From positions 952,501 through 1,016,500 of the forward strand of contig NC_011146.1 in the NCBI RefSeq assembly GCF_000020725.1: a stretch of DNA of 64,000 bases, written 5' to 3'. The stretch is from Citrifermentans bemidjiense Bem (GTDB lineage: Bacteria; Desulfobacterota; Desulfuromonadia; Geobacterales; Geobacteraceae). The position numbers were made by a program, and so were the translations under genes. Every line of letters begins with the position of its first letter. Position 1 is the first letter of the stretch. Shown here piece after piece: positions 1-11,901 of the stretch. Under the pieces are notes generated by a model that was not told the DNA's origin, did no database searches, and saw only the letters and a program-made list of their open reading frames with translations.

Positions 1-14
1 GTGGGCATTAGATT

Positions 15-27
15 TGTTCTTTGACAA
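15..27 (+). promoter_or_regulatory. BoxA-like antitermination element
   Basis: TGTTCTTTGACAA lies about 115 bases ahead of the 23S gene. It closely resembles the bacterial rRNA BoxA (TGCTCTTTAACAA), which is bound as RNA by NusB-NusE to keep polymerase processive through rRNA. Its place in the 16S-23S spacer fits. The rest of bases 1-132 is spacer, with the self-complementary GTCAATTGAC around base 70 and no tRNA. Confidence 0.6.
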
Positions 28-142
28 TTGCATATAGTGAATTTGTAGGTAACAACCGGGAGTTAGTTGTCAATTGACTTGTCAGTTGTCGATTGCTTCT
101 GGGGTATGCATAGCAGCATTGATCGATTTACAGTTTTTTTAT

Positions 143-3099
<2,957 letters not shown>

Positions 3100-3116
3100 T
3101 AAAAAATTCTTAGAGA

Positions 3117-3139
3117 GGGGGGTGGGACTCCCACCCCCC
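3117..3139 (+). other. GC-rich hairpin in 23S-5S spacer
   Basis: A near-perfect inverted repeat (GGGGGGTGGGA against TCCCACCCCCC) sits between 23S and 5S. It has no T-run after it, so it is more likely a processing or antipausing structure than a terminator. Confidence 0.5.
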
Positions 3140-3236
3140 GATCATAAACTGCTAGCAACCAAAACCTACAAATCACGAAGATGCAATTGTGGAGAAATAT
3201 ATTGCTAGAGCCGTAAAGGTTCGAGCTAAGAGTTTC

Positions 3237-3350
<114 letters not shown>

Positions 3351-3360
3351 GAATTTAATA

Positions 3361-3396
3361 AAAAAGCCCCGTCAGAATATCCTGACGGGGCTTTTT
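3361..3396 (+). terminator. rRNA operon terminator
   Basis: A perfect 15-bp stem (AAAAAGCCCCGTCAG / CTGACGGGGCTTTTT) with a 6-base loop and a terminal T-run lies ten bases after 5S. Its symmetry (A-run before, T-run after) means it can also end transcription of the convergent radical SAM gene. Confidence 0.92.
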
Positions 3397-3428
3397 CGCG
3401 CCTGGGCTCGACCCTTTTCCCAATGCCG

Positions 3429-4952
3429 CTATGCCTGCCTCTGTGCCACCGGGCAGTTGGCAGCAGGCCCGAAGATGGTACCGAAGTTAAAATAGGAATC
3501 TCTGAAACAGTGCCCTGCCTTACTCTGGCACTCCTCAAGTTTGTCGCAGTCGTAACAAGCAGACCCCTTGAACTTCTCCCTGGAAGGATAGGCGAAGTTC
3601 AGCAGGCATTCACTATTCCACACTTCAAGCAGAGACTGGGTCGATACGTCCCCCACAAAGAATGACTCATCCTGTGGCACCGTATCACAAAGGACCACTT
3701 TCCCATCCGGAGTTACCGTCATACTGGTACGGCCGCCGGCACACTGCGTCCGACTTTTCCAGTAGCTGATCTTACCGGAACTTTCGTCGCCTATGTCCAC
3801 TGATATCTCGATCGGCCCAGGTTTGAATACCGATGCCGATTCCATGCACTGTTCGGCGCCTGGCGCGGGACCAATACCGCTTGTGCTAAGGCTGATCTCC
3901 GGAAAGTCGGATCTTGCCTTTTGGCACTGTTGGGCAATTGAAAACTTGTCATGGCTGCTCAAAGATAAGTTGCCGTTATGTTTATGATAAACTTTCGCGT
4001 AGGCCGCGACTGTTATCTGCGTAACTCCCATCTCTACCAGCTGTTTGATCCATGGATATATTCGCGAGGCATTGACCGGCGTAGCCACGGCTTTGACTCG
4101 AAAGTTGAACCCTCGTGCTTTCAGATTCCTGATGCTTTGGACTGATTTGCTGACATGACCGCTTTTGTGAGCTGGTCCTTCGTCCGGCCCGTCGATGGTC
4201 AGCTGTATCTCGCGCAGATACTGATTGATGGGATTGGTCATTCCTACTTCTACCAACCGTTCCGCGATTTCTTCTGTGATGCAGCATTTAGTCGGAAGCT
4301 GGAACAGCATATCCTTTGCGATTAGCTCGCCGATCAGTGCTAAGGCTTCCTTTCTGTATAGCGGATCTCCCCCGGAAAGAGTCACCTGCTCTATACCCAG
4401 GGATTTGGCTTCCCCTATGATCTCCTTCCATCGCTTTGCAGGGAGCAATGTGTTCTCCGGCAGGTAGCGACGCTGCGCTTGACAATAGCTGCAGTTGGTC
4501 TCGCATTCGTTTGAGAACATCAGGTTCAACGACAGCGGTGCTGCCGGCCTTTTCTGCTCCTGCGGCCCCGACATGTTAGAGGCGAACCGCAACGGGTCCA
4601 TTTTGACCGCGAAGGGCTCGAGTTCGGGTGTCATGTCAACTACGGCGTCACATTCCTTATTTGTGGCAAGGATCACTTTGGTAACGAATTCTTTTGCAGC
4701 TTCGAGATTCTCAAAACCTTGGGCGTACTGGACGATCAGGCACAGGTGCCTGAAGGCGAGCCGTCCGTCCATGAGGGAAAGCGTCGCTCCCACTAACGGT
4801 GAAACCAGGGAATAGTCGCTTTGTTCAGCTGCATATCTGCAGAGTAAAGTCCAGTCTCCGTTTCGTTTTAGCCGCCAGTAGGGCGATATCACCGGCGTTG
4901 AAGTGTCTGTGATCTCGACATCCTTGCCCAGCACGGAACATTGCAGTTGCAT
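3429..4952 (-). CDS. Radical SAM/SPASM domain protein, possible peptide maturase
   Basis: Predicted 507-aa radical SAM enzyme. C150-x3-C154-x2-C157 is the canonical site for the S-adenosylmethionine-binding 4Fe-4S cluster, and SGGDPLYR (193-200) is a typical SAM-contact strand. The last ~110 residues hold many cysteines (CYDCDKLEEC and others) like a SPASM domain carrying auxiliary clusters. Residues ~22-100 (ISPYWRLKR..., LMDG...) recall the PqqD-like peptide-recognition fold; this is inference. Such enzymes usually modify ribosomal peptides or a partner protein. The start at 4952 was chosen because AAGGAGG sits just upstream; an in-frame ATG nine codons earlier lacks one. GC is visibly lower than in the neighbours, and no transporter, peptidase or clear precursor is adjacent, so it may be acquired. 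The substrate is unknown. Confidence 0.85.
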   Translation of the reverse strand: MQLQCSVLGKDVEITDTSTPVISPYWRLKRNGDWTLLCRYAAEQSDYSLVSPLVGATLSLMDGRLAFRHLCLIVQYAQGFENLEAAKEFVTKVILATNKECDAVVDMTPELEPFAVKMDPLRFASNMSGPQEQKRPAAPLSLNLMFSNECETNCSYCQAQRRYLPENTLLPAKRWKEIIGEAKSLGIEQVTLSGGDPLYRKEALALIGELIAKDMLFQLPTKCCITEEIAERLVEVGMTNPINQYLREIQLTIDGPDEGPAHKSGHVSKSVQSIRNLKARGFNFRVKAVATPVNASRIYPWIKQLVEMGVTQITVAAYAKVYHKHNGNLSLSSHDKFSIAQQCQKARSDFPEISLSTSGIGPAPGAEQCMESASVFKPGPIEISVDIGDESSGKISYWKSRTQCAGGRTSMTVTPDGKVVLCDTVPQDESFFVGDVSTQSLLEVWNSECLLNFAYPSREKFKGSACYDCDKLEECQSKAGHCFRDSYFNFGTIFGPAANCPVAQRQA

Positions 4953-5037
4953 GTGGTTCCTCCTTGCCTGCTGCAGCATCTACTTTTCACTCTAGGCGAG
5001 CTGAAAAGGGTGGAATATGCGCACGAACGCACACCAG

Positions 5038-5063
5038 TCTATAACAAGGTTAAAAACTGTCAA
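5038..5063 (-). promoter_or_regulatory. Possible promoter of radical SAM gene
   Basis: On the minus strand an exact TTGACA (5063-5058) is followed 14 bases later by TATAGA (5043-5038). The spacing is shorter than the preferred 16-18, so this is weak. If used, it would start transcription between the small upstream ORF and the maturase gene. Confidence 0.25.
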
Positions 5064-5065
5064 TG

Positions 5066-5188
5066 TTACAATTTGAAATAGGCTTCGTGGCGGTCACGCT
5101 TCACCTCACCCTTACCTTGAACGATCTGCACCAGATAATGCTGTAGCAGGCGGCGCGAGATATCTTGAAGCTTGTGGAGCAGTGTCAT
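5066..5188 (-). CDS. Possible 40-aa ORF upstream of radical SAM gene
   Basis: An open frame of 40 codons starts with ATG at 5188 and ends 113 bases before the maturase start, on the same strand. The product is basic and amphipathic (begins MTLLHKLQDI, ends RDRHEAYFKL), with no cysteine. It has no convincing ribosome binding site, which counts against it. It could be a peptide substrate of the maturase, the remnant of a longer gene, or chance. The rest of 4953-5310 holds only the promoters listed here. Confidence 0.22.
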   Translation of the reverse strand: MTLLHKLQDISRRLLQHYLVQIVQGKGEVKRDRHEAYFKL

Positions 5189-5244
5189 GGGGCCATGGGA
5201 AAAGCGCTGTCGCGATGCTCATTGCCTGCACTTTATGAGAAAGC

Positions 5245-5272
5245 TTGGCTGGTGCCGGTGGGGTGTGATAAT
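5245..5272 (+). promoter_or_regulatory. Promoter of ung (extended -10)
   Basis: TTGGCT, a 16-base spacer and GATAAT preceded by TGT form a plausible sigma-70 promoter with an extended -10. It ends about 40 bases before the ung start codon. Confidence 0.5.
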
Positions 5273-5310
5273 TTCTTTCTGCGTGAGCAGCAATAAAAGG
5301 TGGCGGGGTA

Positions 5311-6012
5311 TTGGATATGACAACGGAAAGACAGATTCAACTGGAAGCTGGCTGGAAATCGCACTTGCTGGAGGAGTTCCAGAAGCTTTACATGTCTGAG
5401 TTGAAGGAGTTCCTGCGCCTTGAGATAGCGCGCAAGAAGACCATCTATCCCAAGGGGAGCGAGTACTTCAACGCCTTCAACTCCACCTCCTTTGATAAAG
5501 TGAAGGTGGTGGTGCTCGGGCAAGATCCCTACCACGGGCCGGGCCAAGCCCACGGGCTTAGCTTCTCCGTTCCGCGCGGGGTAGATATTCCGCCTTCGCT
5601 GGTGAACATCTTCAAGGAGATCCAGACGGATCTCGGGCTTACGCAGGAGGACTTCAGGCACGGCTACCTGAAGTCCTGGGCGGACCAGGGCGTTCTTCTC
5701 TTGAACAGCGTGCTGACGGTCGAGGCTGGACGCGCCGCTTCCCATCAGGCGAAGGGGTGGGAAATCTTCACCGACCGCGCCGTCTCAATGCTCAACGAGA
5801 AGAAGGATCACCTCGTTTTCATGCTTTGGGGAGCCTACGCCCAGAGAAAAGGGGGCGTAATCGACGAGAAGAGGCACCTGGTACTGAGGGCGCCGCATCC
5901 GTCGCCCCTGTCCGCTCACCGCGGTTTCCTCGGTTGCCGGCACTTCTCCCAGGCCAACGCCTACCTGGCACGGCACGGAAGGGATCCTATAGATTGGCGT
6001 CTCCCCGACTAG
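5311..6012 (+). CDS. ung: Uracil-DNA glycosylase
   Basis: Family 1 uracil-DNA glycosylase (233 aa), which removes uracil from DNA as the first step of base excision repair. The water-activating motif [18 protein letters not shown] begins at residue 70, with Asp72 as the catalytic base; [10 protein letters not shown] (~129-138) forms the uracil pocket, and [11 protein letters not shown] (196-206) supplies the catalytic His196 and DNA-intercalating loop. Length is standard. The TTG at 5311 has AAGGTGG 7 bases upstream; an ATG two codons later (5317) is an equally possible start. It is transcribed alone, divergently from the radical SAM gene and convergently with the chemotaxis receptor gene. 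Confidence 0.96.
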   Translation: MDMTTERQIQLEAGWKSHLLEEFQKLYMSELKEFLRLEIARKKTIYPKGSEYFNAFNSTSFDKVKVVVLGQDPYHGPGQAHGLSFSVPRGVDIPPSLVNIFKEIQTDLGLTQEDFRHGYLKSWADQGVLLLNSVLTVEAGRAASHQAKGWEIFTDRAVSMLNEKKDHLVFMLWGAYAQRKGGVIDEKRHLVLRAPHPSPLSAHRGFLGCRHFSQANAYLARHGRDPIDWRLPD

Positions 6013-6023
6013 TAGCGGCTGCG

Positions 6024-6057
6024 CGCCGTCTCCCCCCGCCAGGAAGGGGAGGGCGGC
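6024..6057. repeat. Imperfect palindromic intergenic unit
   Basis: GC-rich imperfect inverted repeat (CCGTCTCCCC ... GGGGAGGGCGG) between the convergent ends of ung and the receptor gene. It resembles the palindromes near 31607, 32650 and 49281. It may serve as a transcription end, though it has no T-run. Confidence 0.35.
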
Positions 6058-7656
6058 TTAATACCTGAATCTGCAGATCTGCAGCCTCAGACTCTCCGAG
6101 AGCCGGTTCAACTCGTCCGCAGTCGACATGGATGCACGGTTTTCCCTGGCTGCGCCCTGAATGATCCCGGTAATCTGGTGCACGTTATTGCTGATCTCGC
6201 GGCTCGTCGCGCTCTGCTCTTCGGCAGCCGTTGCTATCTGCCCTATCTGCAGCGTCACCTCGTTTACCTGTTTCAGAATTTCCCCCAGGCTCTCCCCTGA
6301 CTTGACAGAGTCTTCGGCCCCCTTTGCAGCTTCCCGTGCGCTTTCGTGCATTACTTGCACTGCCCGGGCGGTCTCTTCTTGAATCGACCTTATGTTGACC
6401 TCGATCTCCTTGGTGGCGCTGGTGGTCCTTTCGGCTAAGCGGCGCACCTCGTCTGCCACGACCGCAAAGCCGCGCCCCTGCTCACCGGCGCGAGCCGCCT
6501 CTATCGCCGCGTTCAAGGCCAGCAGATTGGTCTGGTCCGCGATGTCCTGGATGGTGCCGATGATGTCGCCGATTTGTTCCGACTTTACCCCCAGATTGCC
6601 GACGCTCTCAGAGGTGGCTCGCACCTTCTCGTTGATGAGCTTCATCCCTTCGATGGTGCGCTCGACGTCGGCGGAGCCATAGCGCGCCATCTCGCAGGCT
6701 CGCTGGGCGCTGTCGACCGCGCTCAGGCAGTTCTTGGAGATGTCCGCGGAAGTGGCAGCCATCTCCTCGCCGGCGGTCGATACGGTTTCTGTCTGCACGG
6801 CTACTGCCTCGGTGGTGTCGGCAAGCCTCTCTGTGCTGGAGTGCAACTCGGAACTCGCGCTCGCCACGGAGTTAGCGTTGTCGGCCACCGTCTGCACAAT
6901 GGTGTGGACCCGGTCGATGAACCGGTTGAAATAGCGGCTGGCGGCACCTATCTCATCGTCGGATTCGTTAAGGCGATGGGTGAGGTCACCGTCCCCTTCC
7001 GCTACATTCTGCAGAGTCCGGATCAGCTCTCGCAGCGGCATCAGCGCCTTGTGCAGAGCCAGGTAGCCCGCCAGCGCCAGGGTTCCGCCGAGCAGTGCGG
7101 ACAGCGCGAGGATCAGGTATTTCAGTTTCTCGAATACCGCCAGGTACTCGGACTTTTTCTCGCCGACGAAAAGAGCGCCAATCACCTTGCCGTTGCCGTC
7201 TTTAAGGGGGAGATAGGAGGCAAAATGCGGAACCCCCAGAATGCTTGCCTCCCCCTGGTAGGGAACCGCCCGATCGACGACCGCCTCGCGCGCGGGTCCC
7301 TGAAGCTTGGTGCCGACCGCTCGCGAGCCGTCCTCCTTCTTGATCGTTGTCGCGACTCGGACGTCGTCCCTGAAGATGGTCGCCTCCCCCCCGAAGATCT
7401 CTTTCATCCTGTCGGTCAGGGCGTTGTCGCCGTCCAACGTCACACCGTTGGCCTGTAGCTTGCCGTCCACCAACACTATGCTGCCATCGCTTTTGCCGAT
7501 AAGTTCGCGGAAAGCCTTGATCCGCGAGCCGAGTGAAACGTTGACCTGGCGCGTGATCTCCTTCTTGGTGACGTAGAGCGAAATAGCCGAAGTGGTAATG
7601 GTCGCGATGAGCACCATGCCCACGTTGCTGATCAGAATCTTCTTGCTTATGTTCAT
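6058..7656 (-). CDS. Methyl-accepting chemotaxis protein with Cache-type sensor
   Basis: A 532-aa transmembrane chemoreceptor. TM1 is at ~8-29, a periplasmic ligand domain at ~30-177 (single-Cache type; the [20 protein letters not shown] and [17 protein letters not shown] segments are typical), TM2 at ~178-200, HAMP at ~200-252, and then a long cytoplasmic coiled coil. The signalling hairpin tip [20 protein letters not shown] (from 374) contacts CheA and CheW. There is no C-terminal CheR/CheB tethering pentapeptide. The start was moved to 7656 because AAAGGGA precedes this ATG and the protein then begins directly with TM1. No che genes are adjacent, so it is an orphan receptor of unknown ligand. 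Confidence 0.93.
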   Translation of the reverse strand: MNISKKILISNVGMVLIATITTSAISLYVTKKEITRQVNVSLGSRIKAFRELIGKSDGSIVLVDGKLQANGVTLDGDNALTDRMKEIFGGEATIFRDDVRVATTIKKEDGSRAVGTKLQGPAREAVVDRAVPYQGEASILGVPHFASYLPLKDGNGKVIGALFVGEKKSEYLAVFEKLKYLILALSALLGGTLALAGYLALHKALMPLRELIRTLQNVAEGDGDLTHRLNESDDEIGAASRYFNRFIDRVHTIVQTVADNANSVASASSELHSSTERLADTTEAVAVQTETVSTAGEEMAATSADISKNCLSAVDSAQRACEMARYGSADVERTIEGMKLINEKVRATSESVGNLGVKSEQIGDIIGTIQDIADQTNLLALNAAIEAARAGEQGRGFAVVADEVRRLAERTTSATKEIEVNIRSIQEETARAVQVMHESAREAAKGAEDSVKSGESLGEILKQVNEVTLQIGQIATAAEEQSATSREISNNVHQITGIIQGAARENRASMSTADELNRLSESLRLQICRFRY

Positions 7657-7880
7657 GCTGGTCCCTTTGTTGCGCGTGTTTGGGGTGGTGACAACGGAAG
7701 CTTCGAAAAGACCTATCGGGGTTAGCGGAGCAATCTTTAGAAAAAGTATACGGGTCGATGTATACACAATCACTGCATTCTTCAGCGGAGAGGTGAAGTG
7801 GTAAGACCGCGCCCAAGGTCGGACTTCCTCTCTCTGAAGCAGTAAGAAGGATTACTGTCATAGCCGATAAAGAAAATCAC

Positions 7881-7910
7881 TTGCAGTTGTCTCAAGCGAT
7901 TAGCTATACT
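7881..7910 (+). promoter_or_regulatory. Promoter of small secreted protein gene
   Basis: TTGCAG, an 18-base spacer and TATACT form a good sigma-70 promoter 40 bases ahead of the ATG at 7950. A few bases upstream, GCCGATAA (7863-7870) matches the -10 of flagellar sigma-28 promoters, preceded by TAAG at a 16-base distance, a possible second promoter. Confidence 0.55.
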
Positions 7911-7949
7911 CTTAGAAAAAGGAGCCGCACTTACAAGAGGAGGTTGGCC

Positions 7950-8255
7950 ATGAAAGCTTTAGCTACTAAATTGGCCGTGTTTACGGCCGTTACTCTCATA
8001 TCGGCACTCCCGGTACTTGCCGGTGAAAATGGTATGGGGATGAGTTCAGGAGACAACTATCAGAAGGATGAATGCCTGCTGGTGGCCCAGACATGCCGTG
8101 ACAGCGTTGACACAATTCAACAGAGGATAGACAGGCTCAGCAAAGAGATCGGCAAGGGGACCAGTGTCTACAACGGGGACGAGCTGAAGCGTCTAAATTC
8201 CCAGCTGCAAGACGCAACGCGTACGCTGGAGATGCTGATCAGTAACGGCGCCTGA
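7950..8255 (+). CDS. Small secreted protein of unknown function
   Basis: A 101-aa protein with a clear signal peptide (MKALATK then a hydrophobic stretch to ~24, cleavage near VLAG). The mature part has two cysteines (C42 and C49, able to form a disulfide) and heptad-like helices at ~50-100 (TIQQRIDRLSKEI, LKRLNSQLQDATRTLEML), suggesting a short helical hairpin in the periplasm. The start is fixed by AAGAGGAGG seven bases before ATG; upstream in-frame starts lack this. It is a single-gene unit with its own promoter and terminator. I do not recognise the family. Confidence 0.8.
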   Translation: MKALATKLAVFTAVTLISALPVLAGENGMGMSSGDNYQKDECLLVAQTCRDSVDTIQQRIDRLSKEIGKGTSVYNGDELKRLNSQLQDATRTLEMLISNGA

Positions 8256-8281
8256 AAGAGAGTGCCGGAAGTTGCATGACA

Positions 8282-8316
8282 AGAGATGGGGGCCGCCGGC
8301 CTCCATCTCTTTTTTT
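8282..8316 (+). terminator. Rho-independent terminator
   Basis: A 13-bp stem (AGAGATGGGGGCC / GGCCTCCATCTCT, one G-T pair) with a 3-base loop is followed by TTTTTT, 26 bases after the small secreted protein gene. Confidence 0.88.
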
Positions 8317-10489
8317 ATGAAGTAGGGGGGATTACGGCGCTGTCTGCGCTTTCGGACTTGAAGGCGGAAAAGGCCTGCTGCAACTGAAGGAAAAGGGCTT
8401 CGAGAGGCTCAGCATCCTCTGTCTTGGCTGCGGACTCCATCCTTGCGGCGAGTTCACGCATCAGGGGCGCCCCCATATTGGCGGATGTTCCGGCTATGGT
8501 GTGGGCACGGTAATAGACTGCCGCAAGATCCCGGTCCGAGACAGCCTCCTTCAGTTGATCCAGGTGCTCGGTTACCGCCGTGATGAATTTCACCACGAAC
8601 ATCCCCACCACTTTCTCTTCCCCCCCCAGGCGCTCCAGGAGGTCGGCCCGATCAAAGGCCGGGAGAGGTGCTGCTTCTGGCACCGGGGAGGGAGTGGCGG
8701 CGGACCCGGTGGGGTGGAGAGCGTCGGAGGTGGCCACCTTCCGGATCATGGAGGCGATTTCCCGCTCCCGCACCGGCTTCGACAGATAGCTGTCCATGCC
8801 GGCATCGTTACAGATGGTGATGTCCTCCTTCATCGCATTGGCGGTCATAGCGCAGATGTGGACCCGCCACCCGGTCCCTTGCTCTCGGCTCCTGATGATC
8901 CGGGTCGCTTCCAGCCCGTCCATGACCGGCATCTGCACATCCATAAAGATGAGGTCGAACTTCTCCCGTTCCCACTTTTCCACGGCCTCTTGTCCGTTTT
9001 GCGCGGTGGAGATCCGGTGGTTTCCTGTTTTGGCGATGAGCTTTGCGGAGATCAGTTGGTTGATCGGCACGTCGTCCACCACGAGGATCTTCAACTCACG
9101 TTCGACCCTAGCGCCCGGCGCTTCGCCCTCTTCCTCGGCGGGACGCTCGCCGGCTTTCGGCTGGCTCAACTCGATACAGAAGCTGAAAACGCTCCCTTTT
9201 CCCAGCGCGCTTTGCACGCTGAGTTCCCCCCCCATCAGTTCGACCAGGCTTTTGCTGATGGAAAGCCCCAACCCGGTCCCGCCGTAGAGGCGGGTGGTGG
9301 AGCTGTCGGCCTGGGAGAATTTCTCGAAGATGACTTCTATCGCTTCCGGGGCTATGCCGATACCTGTGTCGGCGACGGAGAACTTCAATCCGACGCCGTT
9401 CTCTCCGCTCCCCGTCAAGGCGGCAGTCAGGGTGATGCTCCCCTTCTGGGTGAATTTGAGCGCATTTCCCAGGAGGTTCCCAAGTATCTGCCGGAGTCGA
9501 ACCGGATCCCCCAGCACCAGTTCAGGAAGCCCCGGGTACGCCTCCAACCGGACCCGGACTCCTTTTTCCTGGCCGCGGAGCACGAACGGCTGCAGCGAGC
9601 GGTCCAGGAAACGCCTCAGGTCGAAGACGATAGCCTCCAGCGTTATCATGCCGGCTTCAACCTTGGAGACGTCGAGGATCTCGTTGATGATGGTGAGGAG
9701 GTTTTCGGCGCAATCGGAAAGCGACTCCATGTAGCCTTGCTGCACCTTGTCAAGCGGTGTCTCCATCAGCAGCTTGGCAAGGCCGATCACCCCGTTCATC
9801 GGCGTCCTGATCTCGTGGCTCATGTTGGCCAAAAAGACGCTCTTTGCCGCGGTGGCGGCCTCGGCCTTGACCAGCGCTTCTTCAAGTTCGGTAGTGCGCT
9901 GGGCGACCTTCATTTCCAGATTCTGCATGTGTTCCTGCAGCATGTCGTAGAGCTCGGAGTTCTCCACCGCATATGCCGTGTTGATCAGTATGCTGCTCAG
10001 GGCGTTGAGGGTGGAGACCTCGGCGCTTAGGTGGCTGCCGGGAAGGATCCCCACGAACATCCCCCTGATGCGGCTGTTGGTGGCGAGAACGTGCAGCACG
10101 AGCGTGTCGGTGCCGGTGAGCGTCGGCACCACTACAGGGTGGTTCTGGTTGACGGCCCAGGCGAAGGTGCCGTCCTGCACCCGCGCGTCGACCTCGTTCA
10201 TGACCTCGCCACAAGAGAATTCGGGGTCGCAGACGGTGAGGCTGAAGGAAGCGTCCGCTTCGATGCCGAGCATGCCGAGAGCGGTGAAAGGTATCAGCCG
10301 CTTCAACTGGCCGAAGACCGCCTTGATCACGAAGGAGGGTTCCTTCTGCCGGTAGATGTCCGACTGAAAGTCGCTGCATGCGGTGAGCACGTCGAGCGTC
10401 TTCAGGTAGTTCAGGTTGGTTTCCTCGAGGAAGTTCACCCTCTCCTGAAGCTTACGGACCTGCGTCTGTGCGCTCTCATTGCGATCCAT
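8315..10489 (-). CDS. Hybrid sensor histidine kinase (GAF-HisKA-HATPase-REC-Hpt)
   Basis: A 724-aa cytoplasmic phosphorelay protein with no membrane segment. A GAF-like sensor (~50-180) is followed by a coiled coil (~180-215) and a HisKA domain with SHEIRTP (phospho-acceptor His225). The ATPase domain has the N box around N341 ([12 protein letters not shown]), DTGIGI (374-379) and [11 protein letters not shown] receiver domain (~467-585) has Asp472/473, the phospho-acceptor Asp517 ([11 protein letters not shown]) and Lys571. A C-terminal Hpt domain has [13 protein letters not shown] (His663). All catalytic residues are present, so it should carry a four-step relay to a separate regulator. The ATG at 10489 follows GGGAGTGAAG and overlaps the HDOD gene by 14 bases, so the two are translationally coupled. 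Confidence 0.94.
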   Translation of the reverse strand: MDRNESAQTQVRKLQERVNFLEETNLNYLKTLDVLTACSDFQSDIYRQKEPSFVIKAVFGQLKRLIPFTALGMLGIEADASFSLTVCDPEFSCGEVMNEVDARVQDGTFAWAVNQNHPVVVPTLTGTDTLVLHVLATNSRIRGMFVGILPGSHLSAEVSTLNALSSILINTAYAVENSELYDMLQEHMQNLEMKVAQRTTELEEALVKAEAATAAKSVFLANMSHEIRTPMNGVIGLAKLLMETPLDKVQQGYMESLSDCAENLLTIINEILDVSKVEAGMITLEAIVFDLRRFLDRSLQPFVLRGQEKGVRVRLEAYPGLPELVLGDPVRLRQILGNLLGNALKFTQKGSITLTAALTGSGENGVGLKFSVADTGIGIAPEAIEVIFEKFSQADSSTTRLYGGTGLGLSISKSLVELMGGELSVQSALGKGSVFSFCIELSQPKAGERPAEEEGEAPGARVERELKILVVDDVPINQLISAKLIAKTGNHRISTAQNGQEAVEKWEREKFDLIFMDVQMPVMDGLEATRIIRSREQGTGWRVHICAMTANAMKEDITICNDAGMDSYLSKPVREREIASMIRKVATSDALHPTGSAATPSPVPEAAPLPAFDRADLLERLGGEEKVVGMFVVKFITAVTEHLDQLKEAVSDRDLAAVYYRAHTIAGTSANMGAPLMRELAARMESAAKTEDAEPLEALFLQLQQAFSAFKSESADSAVIPPTS

Positions 10490-11351
10490 CTTCACTCCCG
10501 AACAGTACCGATACGGTCTGTTCATAGGTGCTGTCCACCTGTTTCACCAGTGTGGGAAGGAAGTAGCAGGAGATCTGCAGCCGGTCCCACACCCCCTTGT
10601 CCAGTTCGGGCACGAAGATCTCGCCGCTGTTGCCGAGCTGCAGCGCGTGGGCGATGATGTCGGCTATGTGGAGTATGGAGCTTTCGCGCGGGTATTGATC
10701 GCCCAGGCGGCAGTCGTGATGGGCGCCCACTGGTTCGGCCACCCGGGGGGGGATCTTCCATTTTTTCAGCAGAGCCCCCCCGACGTCGGCGTGGTCGAAG
10801 CCGAACTTCTCGCGTTCCGCGCGGTGCAAGAGGGTGTCCGTCGCCCGGCACTGTTCCAAAAGCTCCAGGCAGATCCCCGGCACCCGGACGTACATCACCA
10901 GTCGGCCGATATCGTGGAGGATGCCGGCGACGAAGAAGCGCTCGAGGTTCGCCTCGCGCTGGCTGGTGGCAAGAATCCGCGCCGCGAGCCCGGTGGCGAT
11001 GCTGTGCTTCCAGAACTGCTCCATGTTGACCAGGTCCTCGGGGATCCCCTTGAAGACGTCCATGACTGAGAGGGCCAGCGCCAAGTCGCGCACCTGGAGC
11101 ACCCCGATGATGGTCACGGCCTGGGTGATAGTGTCGATCTTCGAGAAGTAGCCGAACAGGGGGCTGTTGGCGAGCTTGAGGATCCTGGCGGTAAGCCCCT
11201 GGTCCTCGGAGATGATCTTGGCGATGTCCCCGATGGAACTGCGGGGGTGGTCGATCGCCTCCGATAGTTGCGAGTAAAACATCGGAAGGGAATGTATGGT
11301 GGAGACGTCCTCCACCATGTGCTCCACCGAAGAATGCGGCTTACGGTGCAC
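10476..11351 (-). CDS. HDOD domain signalling protein
   Basis: A 291-aa protein made almost entirely of an HDOD domain, a catalytically silent relative of HD-type phosphohydrolases. Seen here: the typical N-terminal helix pattern ([33 protein letters not shown]), then [21 protein letters not shown] and a remnant HD pair ([11 protein letters not shown]). HDOD proteins act as protein-protein adaptors in two-component and cyclic-nucleotide signalling. The start is GTG at 11351 with AAGGAGG upstream; it overlaps the preceding gene by 11 bases and the downstream kinase gene by 14, so the three genes form a coupled operon. The partner kinase is presumably the downstream hybrid kinase (inference). 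Confidence 0.9.
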   Translation of the reverse strand: MHRKPHSSVEHMVEDVSTIHSLPMFYSQLSEAIDHPRSSIGDIAKIISEDQGLTARILKLANSPLFGYFSKIDTITQAVTIIGVLQVRDLALALSVMDVFKGIPEDLVNMEQFWKHSIATGLAARILATSQREANLERFFVAGILHDIGRLVMYVRVPGICLELLEQCRATDTLLHRAEREKFGFDHADVGGALLKKWKIPPRVAEPVGAHHDCRLGDQYPRESSILHIADIIAHALQLGNSGEIFVPELDKGVWDRLQISCYFLPTLVKQVDSTYEQTVSVLFGSEDGSQ

Positions 11352-11676
11352 GGGTGGCCCTCCTTTCGGTGCAAAGACGTAGCAGCTCCTTCACCGCGGG
11401 ATGCTCCGGGTCGTTGTGTACGAACAGCCTCTCCACCTCGGCTCGCGCCTGGCGTAAAAGCTCGGGGTCCACCTCCTCGTGCTGAGGCGCCTCGGCGTCC
11501 TCGGCGATACCTTCGCCTACGATCTCGACCTCGAGCACCCCCCACATCCTGAAGATCGAGAAATGCTTCTCGGTAAGCTCCGCTCCGGTCGGAAGCAGCA
11601 TCCTGCCGCTGCGGTCGCAGACGTTGCGGCTTAAAACCATACCGGGGGCCAGGTTGTCGATGTGGACAACTGCCAA
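11341..11676 (-). CDS. Small protein resembling N-terminal module of HD-type signalling proteins
   Basis: A 111-aa soluble protein, first gene of the HDOD/kinase operon. Its N-terminal half (HIDNLAPGMVLSRNVCDRSG, then MLLPTGAELTEKHFSIFRMWGV) matches the pattern 'LxPGMvLaxdV...G.lLLpaGteLtekhi..l..wGv' often found just ahead of HD-GYP or HDOD domains; here it is encoded as a separate polypeptide. The C-terminal half is an acidic helix. The start is TTG at 11676, five bases after AAGGAGG. The role is unknown; regulation of, or docking with, the HDOD protein is a reasonable inference. Confidence 0.75.
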   Translation of the reverse strand: MAVVHIDNLAPGMVLSRNVCDRSGRMLLPTGAELTEKHFSIFRMWGVLEVEIVGEGIAEDAEAPQHEEVDPELLRQARAEVERLFVHNDPEHPAVKELLRLCTERRATRAP

Positions 11677-11862
11677 GAAGACCTCCTTTGTTGCACCTGC
11701 TTGCAGTGGGCCGCGTCCTCATGAATTTAGCTGCTACTTGCGTATCGGTGCTTGTTGCGGTTTCTTTAGCCCCTGGACCGCATCCGGCAGGAAGATGGCA
11801 AAAAAGCGGTCCGGCGCCGCCCCCCATGGACCCGGCAGGAACCAGTGGGATAGGGGCGCTAT

Positions 11863-11896
11863 GGGGTTGACATGAACCCCAACCCTGGTCTTTAAT
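11863..11896 (+). promoter_or_regulatory. Promoter with palindromic operator before EamA gene
   Basis: TTGACA (11867-11872), an 18-base spacer and TTTAAT (11891-11896) lie immediately before the ATG at 11902. The -35 is embedded in a perfect 6-6-6 inverted repeat, GGGGTT-GACATG-AACCCC (11863-11880), a possible operator. The spacing implies a very short or absent 5' leader. The rest of 11677-11862 shows no further feature. Confidence 0.4.
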
Positions 11897-11901
11897 AGGC
11901 G

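Noticed and set aside
21-46. TTGACA plus TATAGT as a promoter in front of 23S
   Set aside because: The spacing is only six bases; the TTGACA belongs to the BoxA element.
1-142. tRNA gene in the 16S-23S spacer portion
   Set aside because: No cloverleaf or conserved T-loop sequence is seen in these bases; any spacer tRNA lies upstream of the window.
7749-7768. Two GTATAC sites eight bases apart upstream of the chemoreceptor gene as an operator
   Set aside because: Each is a simple six-base palindrome and no further symmetry supports a specific regulator.
8501-10030. Long plus-strand ORF (509 aa) opposite the hybrid kinase
   Set aside because: It is antisense to a gene with intact domains, lacks recognisable motifs and arises from GC-rich third positions of the real frame.
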